A stretch of DNA of 64,000 nt, from NCBI GenBank assembly GCA_016929065.1, contig JAFGJO010000009.1, positions 42,730-106,729 on the forward strand. Reading direction: 5' to 3'. The translations under genes were made by a program, and so were the position numbers. The DNA is from Spirochaetales bacterium (GTDB taxonomy: Bacteria > Spirochaetota > Spirochaetia > SZUA-6 > RPPD01). This document shows, piece after piece, positions 1 to 9,182 of the stretch (the first letter of the stretch is position 1; each line of letters opens with the position of its first letter). The notes beneath the pieces were generated by a model. It saw nothing but the letters and a program-made list of their open reading frames with translations, did no database searches and had not been told where the DNA came from.

Positions 1-867
1 AACGGAACAGTATATGCGGGAACCAACGCGAGTATTGTCTATGGAATTGATCCTCTCGGCCGGATTCAGTGGGAAATACCGATAAAAGGGGAAATAACCA
101 ATATTGTGCTTTCACCTTTAAAAATACTGTATGTGGGGTCGAGCGATTGGACACTGTACGCGTTTGAAGCGGAAAAACCGGCCAAAAGCCCCTGGCCCCT
201 TTATTTACATGATGCACGTCACAGCGGGCGGTCTGCCCGGTACTATGCGTTTTCAACTATCGAGTCGCATTATAAGGACAATTTTGACTTTATGTATCTG
301 AAAACACTTATTCAATCAGGAGATCCGGAGCTGATTGAAGAGGCATTGAATGAGATAGAAGACAGAATCAATAAAAATGAAGTCAAAGCATCCCGGCAGT
401 ATATTTTTTATTTGCTGGAAAAGATTGCAGGCTTTGGAATAACCGAAGATGATTTTTATACAAATTATCCCTTCCGGGGGTATTCGCAGCTTCGGGAAAA
501 GGCGTGTGTGCTGTATACTGAGGTCGGAGGACTGGAGGCATCTTTACTGCTTCTGCGTGTATTCAAAAATGAGAAGGATATCCGGATGCGGTCAGTGGCC
601 ATGCACTGTCTTGGTTTGTTAAAGAGTGATCCTGACGGATCCATATCAAACATGATTGCTGCTGCACTCCAGACTGATGCGGTGGTCAACTCTTCGTCTG
701 TTTCATTTGCTGCGCAGGCTGTTTCCACGTTAAAAAGCATCGCCGAATACCAGGGGGCGCTTACCCGGGACGGATTACGGGCGTTGTTGACAATCGCCAG
801 GGGGAAATACGGTGCAGAGGCAAAAACGAAGGCGTGGGAAGTCCTGAATATATTGGGAAAAAAATAA
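1..867 (+). CDS. PQQ-like beta-propeller / HEAT-repeat protein, 5' truncated
   Basis: The reading frame is open from base 1, so the gene starts before the window; 288 residues are visible. The first 60 or so visible residues contain PQQ-type propeller blades (patterns such as VYAGTNASIVYGIDPLGRIQW and YVGSSDWTLYAFE), followed by the usual closing segment with WPLYLHDARHSGRS. The rest (about residues 90-288) is helical and repetitive, with HEAT-like stretches such as IRMRSVAMHCLGLL. A GTG at 106 is an internal codon, not the start. Proteins with a PQQ propeller plus HEAT repeats are common, mostly uncharacterised envelope proteins of spirochaetes. Specific function unknown. Confidence 0.75.
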   Translation, partial: NGTVYAGTNASIVYGIDPLGRIQWEIPIKGEITNIVLSPLKILYVGSSDWTLYAFEAEKPAKSPWPLYLHDARHSGRSARYYAFSTIESHYKDNFDFMYLKTLIQSGDPELIEEALNEIEDRINKNEVKASRQYIFYLLEKIAGFGITEDDFYTNYPFRGYSQLREKACVLYTEVGGLEASLLLLRVFKNEKDIRMRSVAMHCLGLLKSDPDGSISNMIAAALQTDAVVNSSSVSFAAQAVSTLKSIAEYQGALTRDGLRALLTIARGKYGAEAKTKAWEVLNILGKK

Positions 868-1030
868 TCACAGATTGCAATCAAATATTGAATGTTATCG
901 GTTCTGGCATTACAATTGAAAGAGTACAGGAAAAGACATATGAGCATGAAGACCCAATAAACATGATGTACGGGAGAACGTTCTTGCTGCTGTTTGTAAT
1001 GGTAAAAACAGAAGAAGGAGTGACAAGATT

Positions 1031-2566
1031 ATGCGAAAAGGTATTATTTTTTTTCTGATTTGTCTGACAGTGGCATTTCCATTGTTTTCGGACATTGGGG
1101 TAGACCGAGAAGAATTGAAAAAGGCAAAAGATATTGAATTTACCAATTATACCGGGCCGTATGACCGAATTGACACATTCGAGGAAATTCGTGGTATTGG
1201 AGTACAGCTGGGAAGAAACATTTCCAAAGCTTCAACCCGGACGACATATTTTGGATTGTATTCCATAATTCATGTCTATACACCGGATGATACATCAGGG
1301 AAACTGGATGCGGATATCTTTGTCATAGAATCGGGCGCCGGGATAGACCATATCCGGAATGTCAGAACCGTGATTGCCGGCTATCTGCAGGAGGCATACG
1401 GATATACATACGATGATGCATTTCTTCTTGCCCGGTTTATCACCCTGTATAACGCGGTGTTCCGCGGCAATGTAGCGTATTTTAGCGAAGCGTATAAATC
1501 CGCAGTCATGAAATATCTTTCTTCATCCGATGCAGGCCTTGCAACCGTCTGGAGTGAGTGGCCTGGAAAAACCAAAATGCTTATTCCTTTGAGTGAAGGT
1601 TTCGAGAAGGGGAAGTTAAGTTCGCTCGACACCGGGGAACTTACCGAAGAAGAGGTAAAGGACACACTCAGACGCGAGAAAGACAAGGGTATTGATGACC
1701 GGAAAGACATGGTGGATCTGCAGGAGAAGCAGCTGGAGGAAAAAGAAAAGGATTTGCAGAAAGACAAACAGGACCTTGCAGAAGACAAACAAAAGCTCGA
1801 AGAAGACAAAAAACAGCTGGATGAAACAAAGAAAACAGACGGGACCACCACCGATAGTAAAAAGCAGGAAGAAGATATTGCGAAGCGTGAAGATGAGATT
1901 AAAAAACAGGAAGAAGATATTGCCAAACGTGAAGATACCATAAAAAAGGATGAAGACAATCTGCAAAAAGACCGGGATGAAATTGCCCGGGATGAGCGTA
2001 CTGTTGAAGAAGAGCGAAAGACAACCGCGACAGATTCAACTACTTCGCTTCAGACAACAGAAACGGTGGTAACCGAAAAGGGTATTTTTTTAAAGGTTCA
2101 GGATGGCGCGGAAAATGACCGTGGTGAACTGTATCTGTATAATTTCAAGGATGATGCTCTTGAATCCCGCTCCGAGAATGTGTATATCAAGAACCGGAGG
2201 GTGTTGATGTATAACAATTTTCTGCTCGCGATTGCCGAACCGGCAGGGAGCGATATTTCGTATTTGATGCTGATTAACGCCAAAACACTGACGGTCGACA
2301 AGCAGAGTGAAACAGAAATCTACAATGGGGCGATCCTGACCACCCAGGGAAGTGCCGTTTATACTGTCGTGAAAAAAGGAAGTTCCTATTTTATTGGTAA
2401 ATTTGATAATACTCTGGCCATGACACATCAATCAGGCCAGGAAGTAAATCCGAATACCGCAATCGTCATTCAGGGGTCATTTTTATATGTTCAGACGAGA
2501 AGTGGTGAAATCCTGCGGTTGAATATTACCGATCTGAAAACCCAAGATACTGCAACAGTGAATTAA
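1031..2566 (+). CDS. P83/100-family antigen, secreted coiled-coil protein
   Basis: A 511-residue protein with an N-terminal signal peptide (hydrophobic core IIFFLICLTVAFPLF). Residues 25-190 match the conserved P83/100 N-terminus as I know it from Borrelia and Treponema (IEFTNYTGPYDRIDTFEEI, then GIGVQLGR). Residues about 215-335 are a highly charged coiled coil made of EEKEKDLQKDKQDL-type heptads with a tandem 14-residue repeat (DNA 1859-1942). The C-terminal 165 residues are beta-rich. The start is fixed by an AGAAGGAG ribosome site about 10 bases upstream. A hairpin terminator follows at 2594. The family is surface/periplasmic and immunogenic in pathogens; its role is unknown. Confidence 0.85.
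   Translation: MRKGIIFFLICLTVAFPLFSDIGVDREELKKAKDIEFTNYTGPYDRIDTFEEIRGIGVQLGRNISKASTRTTYFGLYSIIHVYTPDDTSGKLDADIFVIESGAGIDHIRNVRTVIAGYLQEAYGYTYDDAFLLARFITLYNAVFRGNVAYFSEAYKSAVMKYLSSSDAGLATVWSEWPGKTKMLIPLSEGFEKGKLSSLDTGELTEEEVKDTLRREKDKGIDDRKDMVDLQEKQLEEKEKDLQKDKQDLAEDKQKLEEDKKQLDETKKTDGTTTDSKKQEEDIAKREDEIKKQEEDIAKREDTIKKDEDNLQKDRDEIARDERTVEEERKTTATDSTTSLQTTETVVTEKGIFLKVQDGAENDRGELYLYNFKDDALESRSENVYIKNRRVLMYNNFLLAIAEPAGSDISYLMLINAKTLTVDKQSETEIYNGAILTTQGSAVYTVVKKGSSYFIGKFDNTLAMTHQSGQEVNPNTAIVIQGSFLYVQTRSGEILRLNITDLKTQDTATVN
1859..1942 (+). repeat. 42-bp tandem repeat inside the P83/100 coiled coil
   Basis: Two back-to-back 42-base units encode KKQEEDIAKREDEI and KKQEEDIAKREDTI. The units differ mainly at third codon positions and in the last two codons. 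They lie in the coiled-coil segment, so a change in copy number would keep the frame and change the rod length. Confidence 0.8.
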
Positions 2567-2593
2567 TTGCAGGGTGAGTTTACATGATTTTCC

Positions 2594-2624
2594 GGCGCTG
2601 GATACTGAATTCAGCGCCTTTTTT
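2594..2624 (+). terminator. intrinsic terminator after the P83/100 gene
   Basis: Perfect 7-bp stem GGCGCTG / CAGCGCC with an 11-base loop, directly followed by six T residues. It sits 27 bases after the stop codon of the P83/100 gene. Confidence 0.8.
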
Positions 2625-2699
2625 ATTGAAGATATATTGGCAATGCAGTTGTAAACTTACTATGCTTTTATTACATCCTTTCACCGGGTAAAGGGGAGT

Positions 2700-4775
2700 A
2701 TGGCATTTGAAAAAATAACAGTGCTTGTCGTTGATGACGATGAGGATGATTTTATTATAATCCGCGAATTGCTTTCTGCAAATCTTTCGGTTACCTATCA
2801 GACCGTATGGGCAGATTCCTACAGCAAAGGGATCAAGACACTGTCCTCGCAGGATTTTGATGTCTGTCTGTGTGACTACCGGCTCGGCGAAAAAAATGGA
2901 ATAGAATTCATTCAGGCTGCCACGGCAATTCTTCATCATGTTCCTGTAATTTTACTGACTGGCATGAGTGCAGAGTTCATTGATATTGAAGCACTTCGGG
3001 CCGGTGCAGCCGATTATTTGCAGAAAAATCAGCTGGATGCGCAAGTTCTCGAACGCTCCATTCGATATGCCCGGGAGCGAAAAAGGATAGACGATGAATT
3101 GTATAATGAAAAAGAACAGATACTGGTCACCCTTGAATCAATCGGCGAAGCGGTTATCACCGCAAATAGACAAAAGGAAATAATCCATATAAACCGGATC
3201 GGCGAAGAGCTGTTGGGAATGCGTTTTGAGGAATTAAAGGGAAAGCAGTTTAATGAAGTAATTCAATTCTATAATGAGATCACAGAAGTTCCCGTGATTG
3301 ATGTGCTGTCCGATGCAATGTTCAATAATATAATAGTCCGGTTTAATGACAATTATGTCTTTACCAACAGGGGTGGACAGTCATTTGCCATTGAAGCCAC
3401 TGTTTCACCGGTGCATAACCGCAACAATGAGGTCATCGGCGGGATTGCAGTTATTCTGGATGTCAGCAGAACGAGGGAATTGTCAAAAAAAATATCCTAT
3501 CAGGCGACCCATGATGCACTTACCGGACTGATCAACCGAGTGAGTTTTGAATCAGTCTGCAGAAGGATGCTCGCAAACGAGGAAGAAGCTGGAGAAAACA
3601 ATATTCTGCTGTATATGGATCTGGACGGGTTTAAAATCATTAACGACACATGTGGTCATCTGGCAGGGGATCAATTGCTTCGCAGCATTCCGGAACTGTT
3701 TACGAAGCATATTCGGCAGACAGATATCTGTGCACGGCTGGGCGGTGACGAGTTTGGCATTGTCCTGTGGCGGTGTTCACTTGAAAAAGCCCTTCCCATT
3801 GCCGAAGCAATTTGTGAGGAAATTAAAAAATATCAATTCACCTGGTTTGAAAGGGTCTTTTCGATCGGGATCAGTATCGGGATAACTGCAATTAATACAC
3901 TCGAGGCAGATTCTGTGGACGACCTGGTGAGTCAGGCGGATGAGGCATGTTATGTTGCAAAAAACAAGGGCGGGAATGCCTGTCACGTGTTTTCCGGGAA
4001 GGATCCGAAAATTACCGGAATGTACGGGAACAGGAGTTTTGCACTGACGCTTAATGAGGCACTTCAAAAAAATGAGCTGCTGTTGTTTTATCAGCCGATT
4101 GTGCCGGCACAGGAAGCCGATACCAGTCAGCGAATTGAACTGCTGGTACGGATCAATGATACAAACGGGAATCTGGTAATGCCCGGATCTTTCCTTCCGG
4201 CCGCATCCCGGTATAAATTATTGACCGCCCTTGATAAAAAAGTCATCGAAACATTTTTTCTTTATGTTTATGAGCATGATTTACAGAGTAAACAACAGTG
4301 TTATAATATCAATATTTCCGGACCGACACTGCACGATGTGAGTTTTTTCAGTTTTCTTAAAGAATTGCTTGCAAAATATTCCATTGACCCTCGCGGGATC
4401 TGTTTTGAGATCATGGAAACTGCGGCAATAGACTATTTCAAGACGACAATTGAATTTATCCAAAAATTGAAACAGCTGGGATGCGAGTTTGCGATTGATG
4501 ATTTTGGTTCGGGTGTGGCGACATTTTCCTATATAAAACTGCTTCCGATCGATTATATAAAAATAGACCAGACATTCGTTCAAAATTGTGTATCAAATGA
4601 GGTTGATGAGGCGATTATTGAATCAATTCACCGGATTGCCCGGCTTCTCCACATCAAAACGGTCGCTGAAGGGGTAGAAAACCGGGAAGTGTATGACAAA
4701 GTAAAGTCATTGGGGATCGATTATATTCAGGGTTTTTTTATTGCCAAACCGGCATCTTTGGGGTACACTGTATGA
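2700..4775 (+). CDS. REC-PAS-GGDEF-EAL cyclic-di-GMP enzyme
   Basis: A 691-residue cytoplasmic signalling protein. Domain order: receiver (about 5-125, phosphoacceptor Asp59 in CLCDYRLG), PAS (about 140-265), GGDEF diguanylate cyclase (about 275-435; intact GGDEF at 348-352) and EAL phosphodiesterase (about 445-690). The EAL signature is ELL (480-482), but the later metal and catalytic motifs are kept (FEIMET, IDDFGSG, VAEGVEN), so both activities are plausible. Neither a transmembrane segment nor a signal peptide is seen. A GGGGAG ribosome site lies right before the ATG. The stop overlaps the next regulator's start (ATGA), suggesting coupled translation of enzyme and response regulator. Confidence 0.92.
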   Translation: MAFEKITVLVVDDDEDDFIIIRELLSANLSVTYQTVWADSYSKGIKTLSSQDFDVCLCDYRLGEKNGIEFIQAATAILHHVPVILLTGMSAEFIDIEALRAGAADYLQKNQLDAQVLERSIRYARERKRIDDELYNEKEQILVTLESIGEAVITANRQKEIIHINRIGEELLGMRFEELKGKQFNEVIQFYNEITEVPVIDVLSDAMFNNIIVRFNDNYVFTNRGGQSFAIEATVSPVHNRNNEVIGGIAVILDVSRTRELSKKISYQATHDALTGLINRVSFESVCRRMLANEEEAGENNILLYMDLDGFKIINDTCGHLAGDQLLRSIPELFTKHIRQTDICARLGGDEFGIVLWRCSLEKALPIAEAICEEIKKYQFTWFERVFSIGISIGITAINTLEADSVDDLVSQADEACYVAKNKGGNACHVFSGKDPKITGMYGNRSFALTLNEALQKNELLLFYQPIVPAQEADTSQRIELLVRINDTNGNLVMPGSFLPAASRYKLLTALDKKVIETFFLYVYEHDLQSKQQCYNINISGPTLHDVSFFSFLKELLAKYSIDPRGICFEIMETAAIDYFKTTIEFIQKLKQLGCEFAIDDFGSGVATFSYIKLLPIDYIKIDQTFVQNCVSNEVDEAIIESIHRIARLLHIKTVAEGVENREVYDKVKSLGIDYIQGFFIAKPASLGYTV

Positions 4776-5245
4776 AGAGGGATTTTGTGTTCATGGATGA
4801 CCAGAAAAAAGCGATAGTTATACTTGTTGCCGATGATGATGCAGATGACAGGTTGTTGATCAAGGAAGCGTTTGAAGAAGCGCGGTTATTAAACCCGATT
4901 CATTTTGTTGAGGACGGAGAAGAACTCTTTGACTATTTGAAACGGCGAAAAAAATACACCGATATGCGGGACAAGCCGATGCCGGGGCTTTTGCTTCTGG
5001 ACCTGAACATGCCCAAGAAAAACGGATTTGAAGCCCTTAAGGAGATTAAATCCGATGAATCACTGCGGCAGCTTCCCATTGTTGTTTTTACCACCTCAAA
5101 AATAGAAGAAGATATTTACCGCTCCTATAATCTGGGGGTTAACTCTTTTATTACAAAACCGGTGACCTTCCAGTCGCTTGTGTCGGTAATGGAAACGCTG
5201 GCGCATTACTGGTTTGAAATTGTCGAATTACCGGGTGTAAAATAA
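4772..5245 (+). CDS. CheY-like response regulator (Rcp1 type)
   Basis: A single receiver domain of 157 residues. The acidic pocket (ADDDADD), phosphoacceptor Asp in LLLLDLNMPKKNG, Thr/Ser (VVFTTSK) and Lys (FITKPV) are all present. The wording of the sequence (FVEDGEELFDYLKRR) is that of the Rcp1 subgroup, which usually pairs with hybrid or HWE/HisKA_2 kinases; such a kinase is the next gene, on the opposite strand. The ATG at 4772 overlaps the upstream stop; an ATG at 4793 is an alternative with an AGAGGG site further upstream. The gene ends two bases from the convergent kinase gene. Confidence 0.88.
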   Translation: MKRDFVFMDDQKKAIVILVADDDADDRLLIKEAFEEARLLNPIHFVEDGEELFDYLKRRKKYTDMRDKPMPGLLLLDLNMPKKNGFEALKEIKSDESLRQLPIVVFTTSKIEEDIYRSYNLGVNSFITKPVTFQSLVSVMETLAHYWFEIVELPGVK

Positions 5246-5247
5246 TT

Positions 5248-6312
5248 CTATTGGTTTTTTATCGGAATTCTGATCCGGTAACAGGTGCCGTTTTTATTTT
5301 CCAGAAATATTTTTCCACCAAGTTGTTCTTCTGCAAGAATAACAACAAGGAACATTCCGAGTGTTTCAGATTTATGCGGATCAAAGTCTTTCGGCAGACC
5401 AGCCCCGTTATCCTGAAACACAAGATCTCCCTCATTGTTGTTTATTTTTGTGTAGGTAATGCTGATTTCGGGATTTTCGGAAAATGATTCCGGAAATGCA
5501 TATTTTAACGCGTTGGAGAGCAGCTCATTGATGATCAGTCCGCATGGAACTGCACGGTCTATACCAAAGACAAGTTCTTTTACACTGATTTTCAGCGTCA
5601 CCTTGTCCCGTTCAATTTTGTAAGTGTTAAACAGGTCTGATGCAAGACTTTCGATGTATTCTGAAAAATTAATGTGATTAAAATCATCCGTATGGTACAG
5701 CTTCTCATGAATCATTGCGATTGTGCGTATTCGGTTCTGGCTTTCCTTGAACATCATCAGGTCCTGGTTGTCGAGGATATACCGTGACTGGAGATTTAAA
5801 AGGCTTGAAATCACCTGCAGATTGTTTTTTACACGGTGATGGATTTCCTTGAGCAGTATTTCCTTTTCTTTTAACGAAGATTTTATCATCTCCTCGGTCT
5901 TTTTTCTTTCCACAGAATAACTGATAACACGTGCCAGCAGATTCCCGGAAATTTCGCCTTTGACCAGATAATCCTGAGCGCCTTCTTTGACTGCAAGAAT
6001 TCCGAGCGTCTTGTCATTCAGGCCGGTGAGGACAACAATGGGTACAGTTTCGTCGGCATTAAGAATCTTTTTCAAGGTTTCAAGTCCGTGACTGTCCGGC
6101 AGGTTGAGGTCCATCAGGATAATGTCAAAAACGGATTTTTTCATTTTTTCGAGTGCATCTTCCAGTTTTGTTGAAGTGTCAAGATTAAACCGGAAATCGA
6201 CAGTATCGGTCAGCATCGATTTTATGATAAAGATATCATCATCATCATCTTCAATCATCAGAATCTGGTAAATTTCGGGAATCGGCTGTTGCTTGAAGTT
6301 GTTTGTTTCCAT
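5248..6312 (-). CDS. REC-HisKA_2 histidine kinase
   Basis: A 354-residue soluble kinase. Residues 15-130 form a receiver (phosphoacceptor Asp68 in IILMDLNLP). The dimerisation/phosphotransfer helix follows with KEIHHRVKNNLQ (phospho-His about 158), which is the HisKA_2 signature, then an ATPase domain with an N box (INELLSNALKYAF), G1 box (DNGAGLP) and G2-like SETLGM segment. No sensor or membrane segment is present, so input must come through phosphorylation of the receiver. It converges with the CheY-like gene, which may be its phosphoryl acceptor. Function of the output unknown. Confidence 0.9.
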   Translation of the reverse strand: METNNFKQQPIPEIYQILMIEDDDDDIFIIKSMLTDTVDFRFNLDTSTKLEDALEKMKKSVFDIILMDLNLPDSHGLETLKKILNADETVPIVVLTGLNDKTLGILAVKEGAQDYLVKGEISGNLLARVISYSVERKKTEEMIKSSLKEKEILLKEIHHRVKNNLQVISSLLNLQSRYILDNQDLMMFKESQNRIRTIAMIHEKLYHTDDFNHINFSEYIESLASDLFNTYKIERDKVTLKISVKELVFGIDRAVPCGLIINELLSNALKYAFPESFSENPEISITYTKINNNEGDLVFQDNGAGLPKDFDPHKSETLGMFLVVILAEEQLGGKIFLENKNGTCYRIRIPIKNQ

Positions 6313-6460
6313 ATCCTATTTTTATCTTACTCCAAAATCGGATAATTTGCGAGTATTTTATCACAGCGGTCAGCCAAAATTATATAATCTGCCCACCTGG
6401 TTGTTTTGCTTTTTTCAATGGCATCCCGGACCACGTTATTTTTCTGTACATATATTCTCC

Positions 6461-6488
6461 TTTACAATATTTTTAAATAAATTATAAT
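6461..6488 (+). promoter_or_regulatory. sigma-70-like promoter for the GAF-HD-GYP gene
   Basis: TTTACA (6461-6466), 16-base spacer, TATAAT (6483-6488). It lies about 70 bases before the ATG at 6558. The leader also holds a small hairpin, CCGGC-AATGA-GCCGG, at 6513-6526. Confidence 0.5.
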
Positions 6489-6557
6489 CAAGGATGAATA
6501 CATAAAAATAAACCGGCAATGAGCCGGAACAACATTTTTTGAAATACAGGGAGAACA

Positions 6558-7781
6558 ATGACAGCCGGAAAACAGCAGTTGAAACATCTGATACAGCTTG
6601 ATTGTGAGTTGAACAGGGTAAAAGATCTTGACATTCTCCTTGAGCGCATTCTCTTTGAAGCGCGAAAAATGGTGGGTGCCGATGCGGGATCCATTTATGT
6701 TATGGAAGAGGGGAAACTGGCGATAAAATATGCCCAGAATGATTCCATTCAGGCGAGCCTTCCCAAAGGGCAAAAACTGATTTATTCCCTGTTCACGATA
6801 GATATTAACACAAAGAGTATTTCGGGGTATGTAGCAGCCACTGGCGCAGTTATAAACATTCCCGATGTGTATACAATTCCTGATTCTGCACCCTATTCAT
6901 ATGACTCGACCTATGACAAAATCTCGGGATACTCGTCAAAATCAATGCTTGCGATTCCTCTCAAGGCAAATACCGGAAAAATACTGGGTGTGATTCAGGT
7001 CATTAATTCGAAAGACAAGGAAGGAAATATAGTACCGTTTACAAATGATGATGAGCTTTTTGTGACGCATTTTGCGGATAATGCGACTGTTGCACTTGAA
7101 AGAGCACAAATGACCCGTACAATTATCCTGCGGATGATCAGGATGGCGGAACTGCGCGATCCCAAGGAAACCGGGATGCATGTTAACCGTGTTGCAGGTT
7201 ATTCTGTTGAGCTGTATGAAGCATACGCACGAAAAAAGGCAATTCCGGAAAGTGAAATCCAGCGCAACAGGGATATCCTGCGCATGGCGGCAATGCTGCA
7301 TGATGTCGGCAAAGTTGCAATTTCCGATTCAATTTTAAAAAAGCCGGGACGGTTTACTCCTGAAGAATTCGAGATTATGAAGGGACATACGTTTTTGGGA
7401 GCACAGCTGTTTACCGGTAATGAACAGTCGGATTTTGACGAGATCGCCAAAACAATTGCCCTGACACACCATGAAAAATGGAACGGGGAAGGGTATCCCG
7501 GATATTTTGAGGGGATGAAGCCGCCGGAGAATATACATGAGAACCGTGGTTTAAGCGGGATGGATATTCCCCTTTTCGGCCGTATTGTATCCATTGCCGA
7601 TGTATACGATGCACTGATTTCAAAACGGGTATATAAAGATGAATGGCCGGAAGAGCAGGTTCTCACTGAAATCGAAAAAATGTCAGGTTCGAGCTTTGAT
7701 CCTGAACTGGTGGATATTTTTTTTGAGATTCTGCCCATGTTGAAGCATATCGCCAGCAGGTATCAGGAAGAGGAAGAATAA
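6558..7781 (+). CDS. GAF-HD-GYP cyclic-di-GMP phosphodiesterase
   Basis: A 407-residue soluble protein. A GAF domain (about 17-180) is followed by an HD-GYP domain (about 190-395). The catalytic pair is His248-Asp249 in LHDVGKVAI, and the HHEKWNGEGYP motif is at 304-314, so the metal site is complete. The family hydrolyses cyclic-di-GMP. A GGGAGA ribosome site supports the start. The next gene, 26 bases downstream, encodes a PilZ-like protein, which is a natural effector partner. Confidence 0.92.
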   Translation: MTAGKQQLKHLIQLDCELNRVKDLDILLERILFEARKMVGADAGSIYVMEEGKLAIKYAQNDSIQASLPKGQKLIYSLFTIDINTKSISGYVAATGAVINIPDVYTIPDSAPYSYDSTYDKISGYSSKSMLAIPLKANTGKILGVIQVINSKDKEGNIVPFTNDDELFVTHFADNATVALERAQMTRTIILRMIRMAELRDPKETGMHVNRVAGYSVELYEAYARKKAIPESEIQRNRDILRMAAMLHDVGKVAISDSILKKPGRFTPEEFEIMKGHTFLGAQLFTGNEQSDFDEIAKTIALTHHEKWNGEGYPGYFEGMKPPENIHENRGLSGMDIPLFGRIVSIADVYDALISKRVYKDEWPEEQVLTEIEKMSGSSFDPELVDIFFEILPMLKHIASRYQEEEE

Positions 7782-7807
7782 CCCACTCTCAATGGAGGCA
7801 ACCACTT

Positions 7808-8626
7808 ATGCCGGAGCAGCCTTTCGCTCCAACAGTTAAAGTCTATTTTGTTGAACCCGTACAGACGATTGCAGTCGTCATAAATTTACTCATAAAAATG
7901 AACTTTGAGGTTTATTCGGTATCGCGAACTGACAGGGATAAACTTCTTCATATCCTCAATCAAAATAAACGGAATGTTGTTTATTTTTGTCTCCTGAATG
8001 AAAAGGATGCACCTGAATGTGTGAAATACCTGGAGGCAATTCAAAAGTCAGGAGATATCAACACCCAGATTGGTGTGTTTGTTTCATCGATCATCGGTTA
8101 TGCAATACGGAAGGTTTTTTTAAGCCAGGGGGTGGCGACCATTGATCTGCAGCATTTGAAATCAAAACCTGTGGAAACCTTAAAGAAAGTATTGTTATAT
8201 TTTGATGCCCGGGAAAAAAGGGCCTATGTCCGGGCCAGGGCTTTGGGAGTATGTCAGGCTTTTTTTACGATAAAAAATCTTTCCGATCCGCTGAAAGCAG
8301 ATATCATTGATATCTCTGTCTATGCGTTCACATGTAAAATCAGACAGGATGAAAAGCTCTTTTTTTCACATAAAGAATACATTCAGGAAGTCACACTGTT
8401 GCTGCGCGGGAGACGAATCAGGATTTCAGCTCGTCTGATGGGTTTTGATAAAGCAAATCCGGATATTGCTATTTTCCTGATATGTTCGACTAAAATTGTG
8501 AAAAATCAGCTTGAGTATCATCAGGTATTGCCTTCTGATGTCAAGCATGTTCTCTATGACTATATTGAATACTATCTCAAGGAAGATATTAAGTTGCAGC
8601 TGCAGAAAATATCAACTGATAGCTGA
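7808..8626 (+). CDS. PilZ-like protein with receiver-like N-terminus
   Basis: A 272-residue soluble protein. The N-terminal 130 residues look like a pseudo-receiver (alternating beta and alpha, no clear phosphoacceptor Asp context). The C-terminal half resembles PilZ: a basic RxxxR-type segment (EKRAYVRARALG, about 139-150) followed by IIDISVYAF (about 169-177), which takes the place of the usual D/NxSxxG motif but has Ala where Gly is expected. Binding of cyclic-di-GMP is therefore uncertain. It follows the HD-GYP gene by 26 bases with a GGAGG site and is probably co-transcribed. Confidence 0.6.
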   Translation: MPEQPFAPTVKVYFVEPVQTIAVVINLLIKMNFEVYSVSRTDRDKLLHILNQNKRNVVYFCLLNEKDAPECVKYLEAIQKSGDINTQIGVFVSSIIGYAIRKVFLSQGVATIDLQHLKSKPVETLKKVLLYFDAREKRAYVRARALGVCQAFFTIKNLSDPLKADIIDISVYAFTCKIRQDEKLFFSHKEYIQEVTLLLRGRRIRISARLMGFDKANPDIAIFLICSTKIVKNQLEYHQVLPSDVKHVLYDYIEYYLKEDIKLQLQKISTDS

Positions 8627-8690
8627 TAATTTGCCGAAAAGAATGTATAATTATTTCAGTGGATGTGGTTTTTTAGTGGGAGGATATTTT

Positions 8691-9182
8691 ATGTTAAAAA
8701 AAGGCCTTTTTAGTCTGTGCTGCACGATTGTTATTCTGCTCTCCGGCTGTCAGGATCAGTCTTTTGATCCGGCTACATTTCAGCTTGATGAATCCCTGTT
8801 TACATCTGAAAAATCCCAGAGTGAAATGAATCAAAAAGCGCAGGATGAATATAAACGGGCAGAAAAGAATTTAAACCGGATGGTTAAGACTATCATTGAG
8901 AAATACAGTAATAATACTGATGTGGTGGATAATTTACAGAAGGCTCAGGATGCCTGGAAGCAATACCGGGAATTTCATATGAAGAGTATTTTCCCCGGTC
9001 CGACCTATGTATGGGGTTCTGCGTACAGCATGTCATATTATATTGAGATGTCCAGAGTCACCTGGCTGCGTGCCCGCGAGTTATATAAATGGGTTTCCCC
9101 TGGAAAAGCGGGAGAAACATATCCCGATCAATGGCACGGCAGTTATGGAATGTACAGGCAAGTACCTGCCGGGGAAAAATAA
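8691..9182 (+). CDS. LprI-like (DUF1311) lipoprotein
   Basis: A 163-residue lipoprotein: hydrophobic signal and lipobox LLSGC. The mature part is helical with the DUF1311 pattern LQKAQDAWKQYREFH and a later WLRARELYKW segment. Family members are periplasmic or outer-membrane, and some inhibit lysozyme; the cysteine often found after the YR motif is missing here. The ATG at 8691 is chosen because of its GGGAGGAT ribosome site; a longer open frame upstream overlaps the PilZ-like gene and lacks a signal peptide. Its stop touches the stop of the convergent gene. Confidence 0.75.
   Translation: MLKKGLFSLCCTIVILLSGCQDQSFDPATFQLDESLFTSEKSQSEMNQKAQDEYKRAEKNLNRMVKTIIEKYSNNTDVVDNLQKAQDAWKQYREFHMKSIFPGPTYVWGSAYSMSYYIEMSRVTWLRARELYKWVSPGKAGETYPDQWHGSYGMYRQVPAGEK

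Noticed and set aside
834..1058. 74-residue plus-strand ORF between the first gene and P83/100
   Set aside because: It overlaps both genes, has no ribosome site and its sequence is not protein-like; it is a by-chance frame.
1381..1959. 192-residue minus-strand ORF inside P83/100
   Set aside because: It is Ser/Phe-rich, as expected from the complement of a Lys/Glu-rich coiled coil; no ribosome site.
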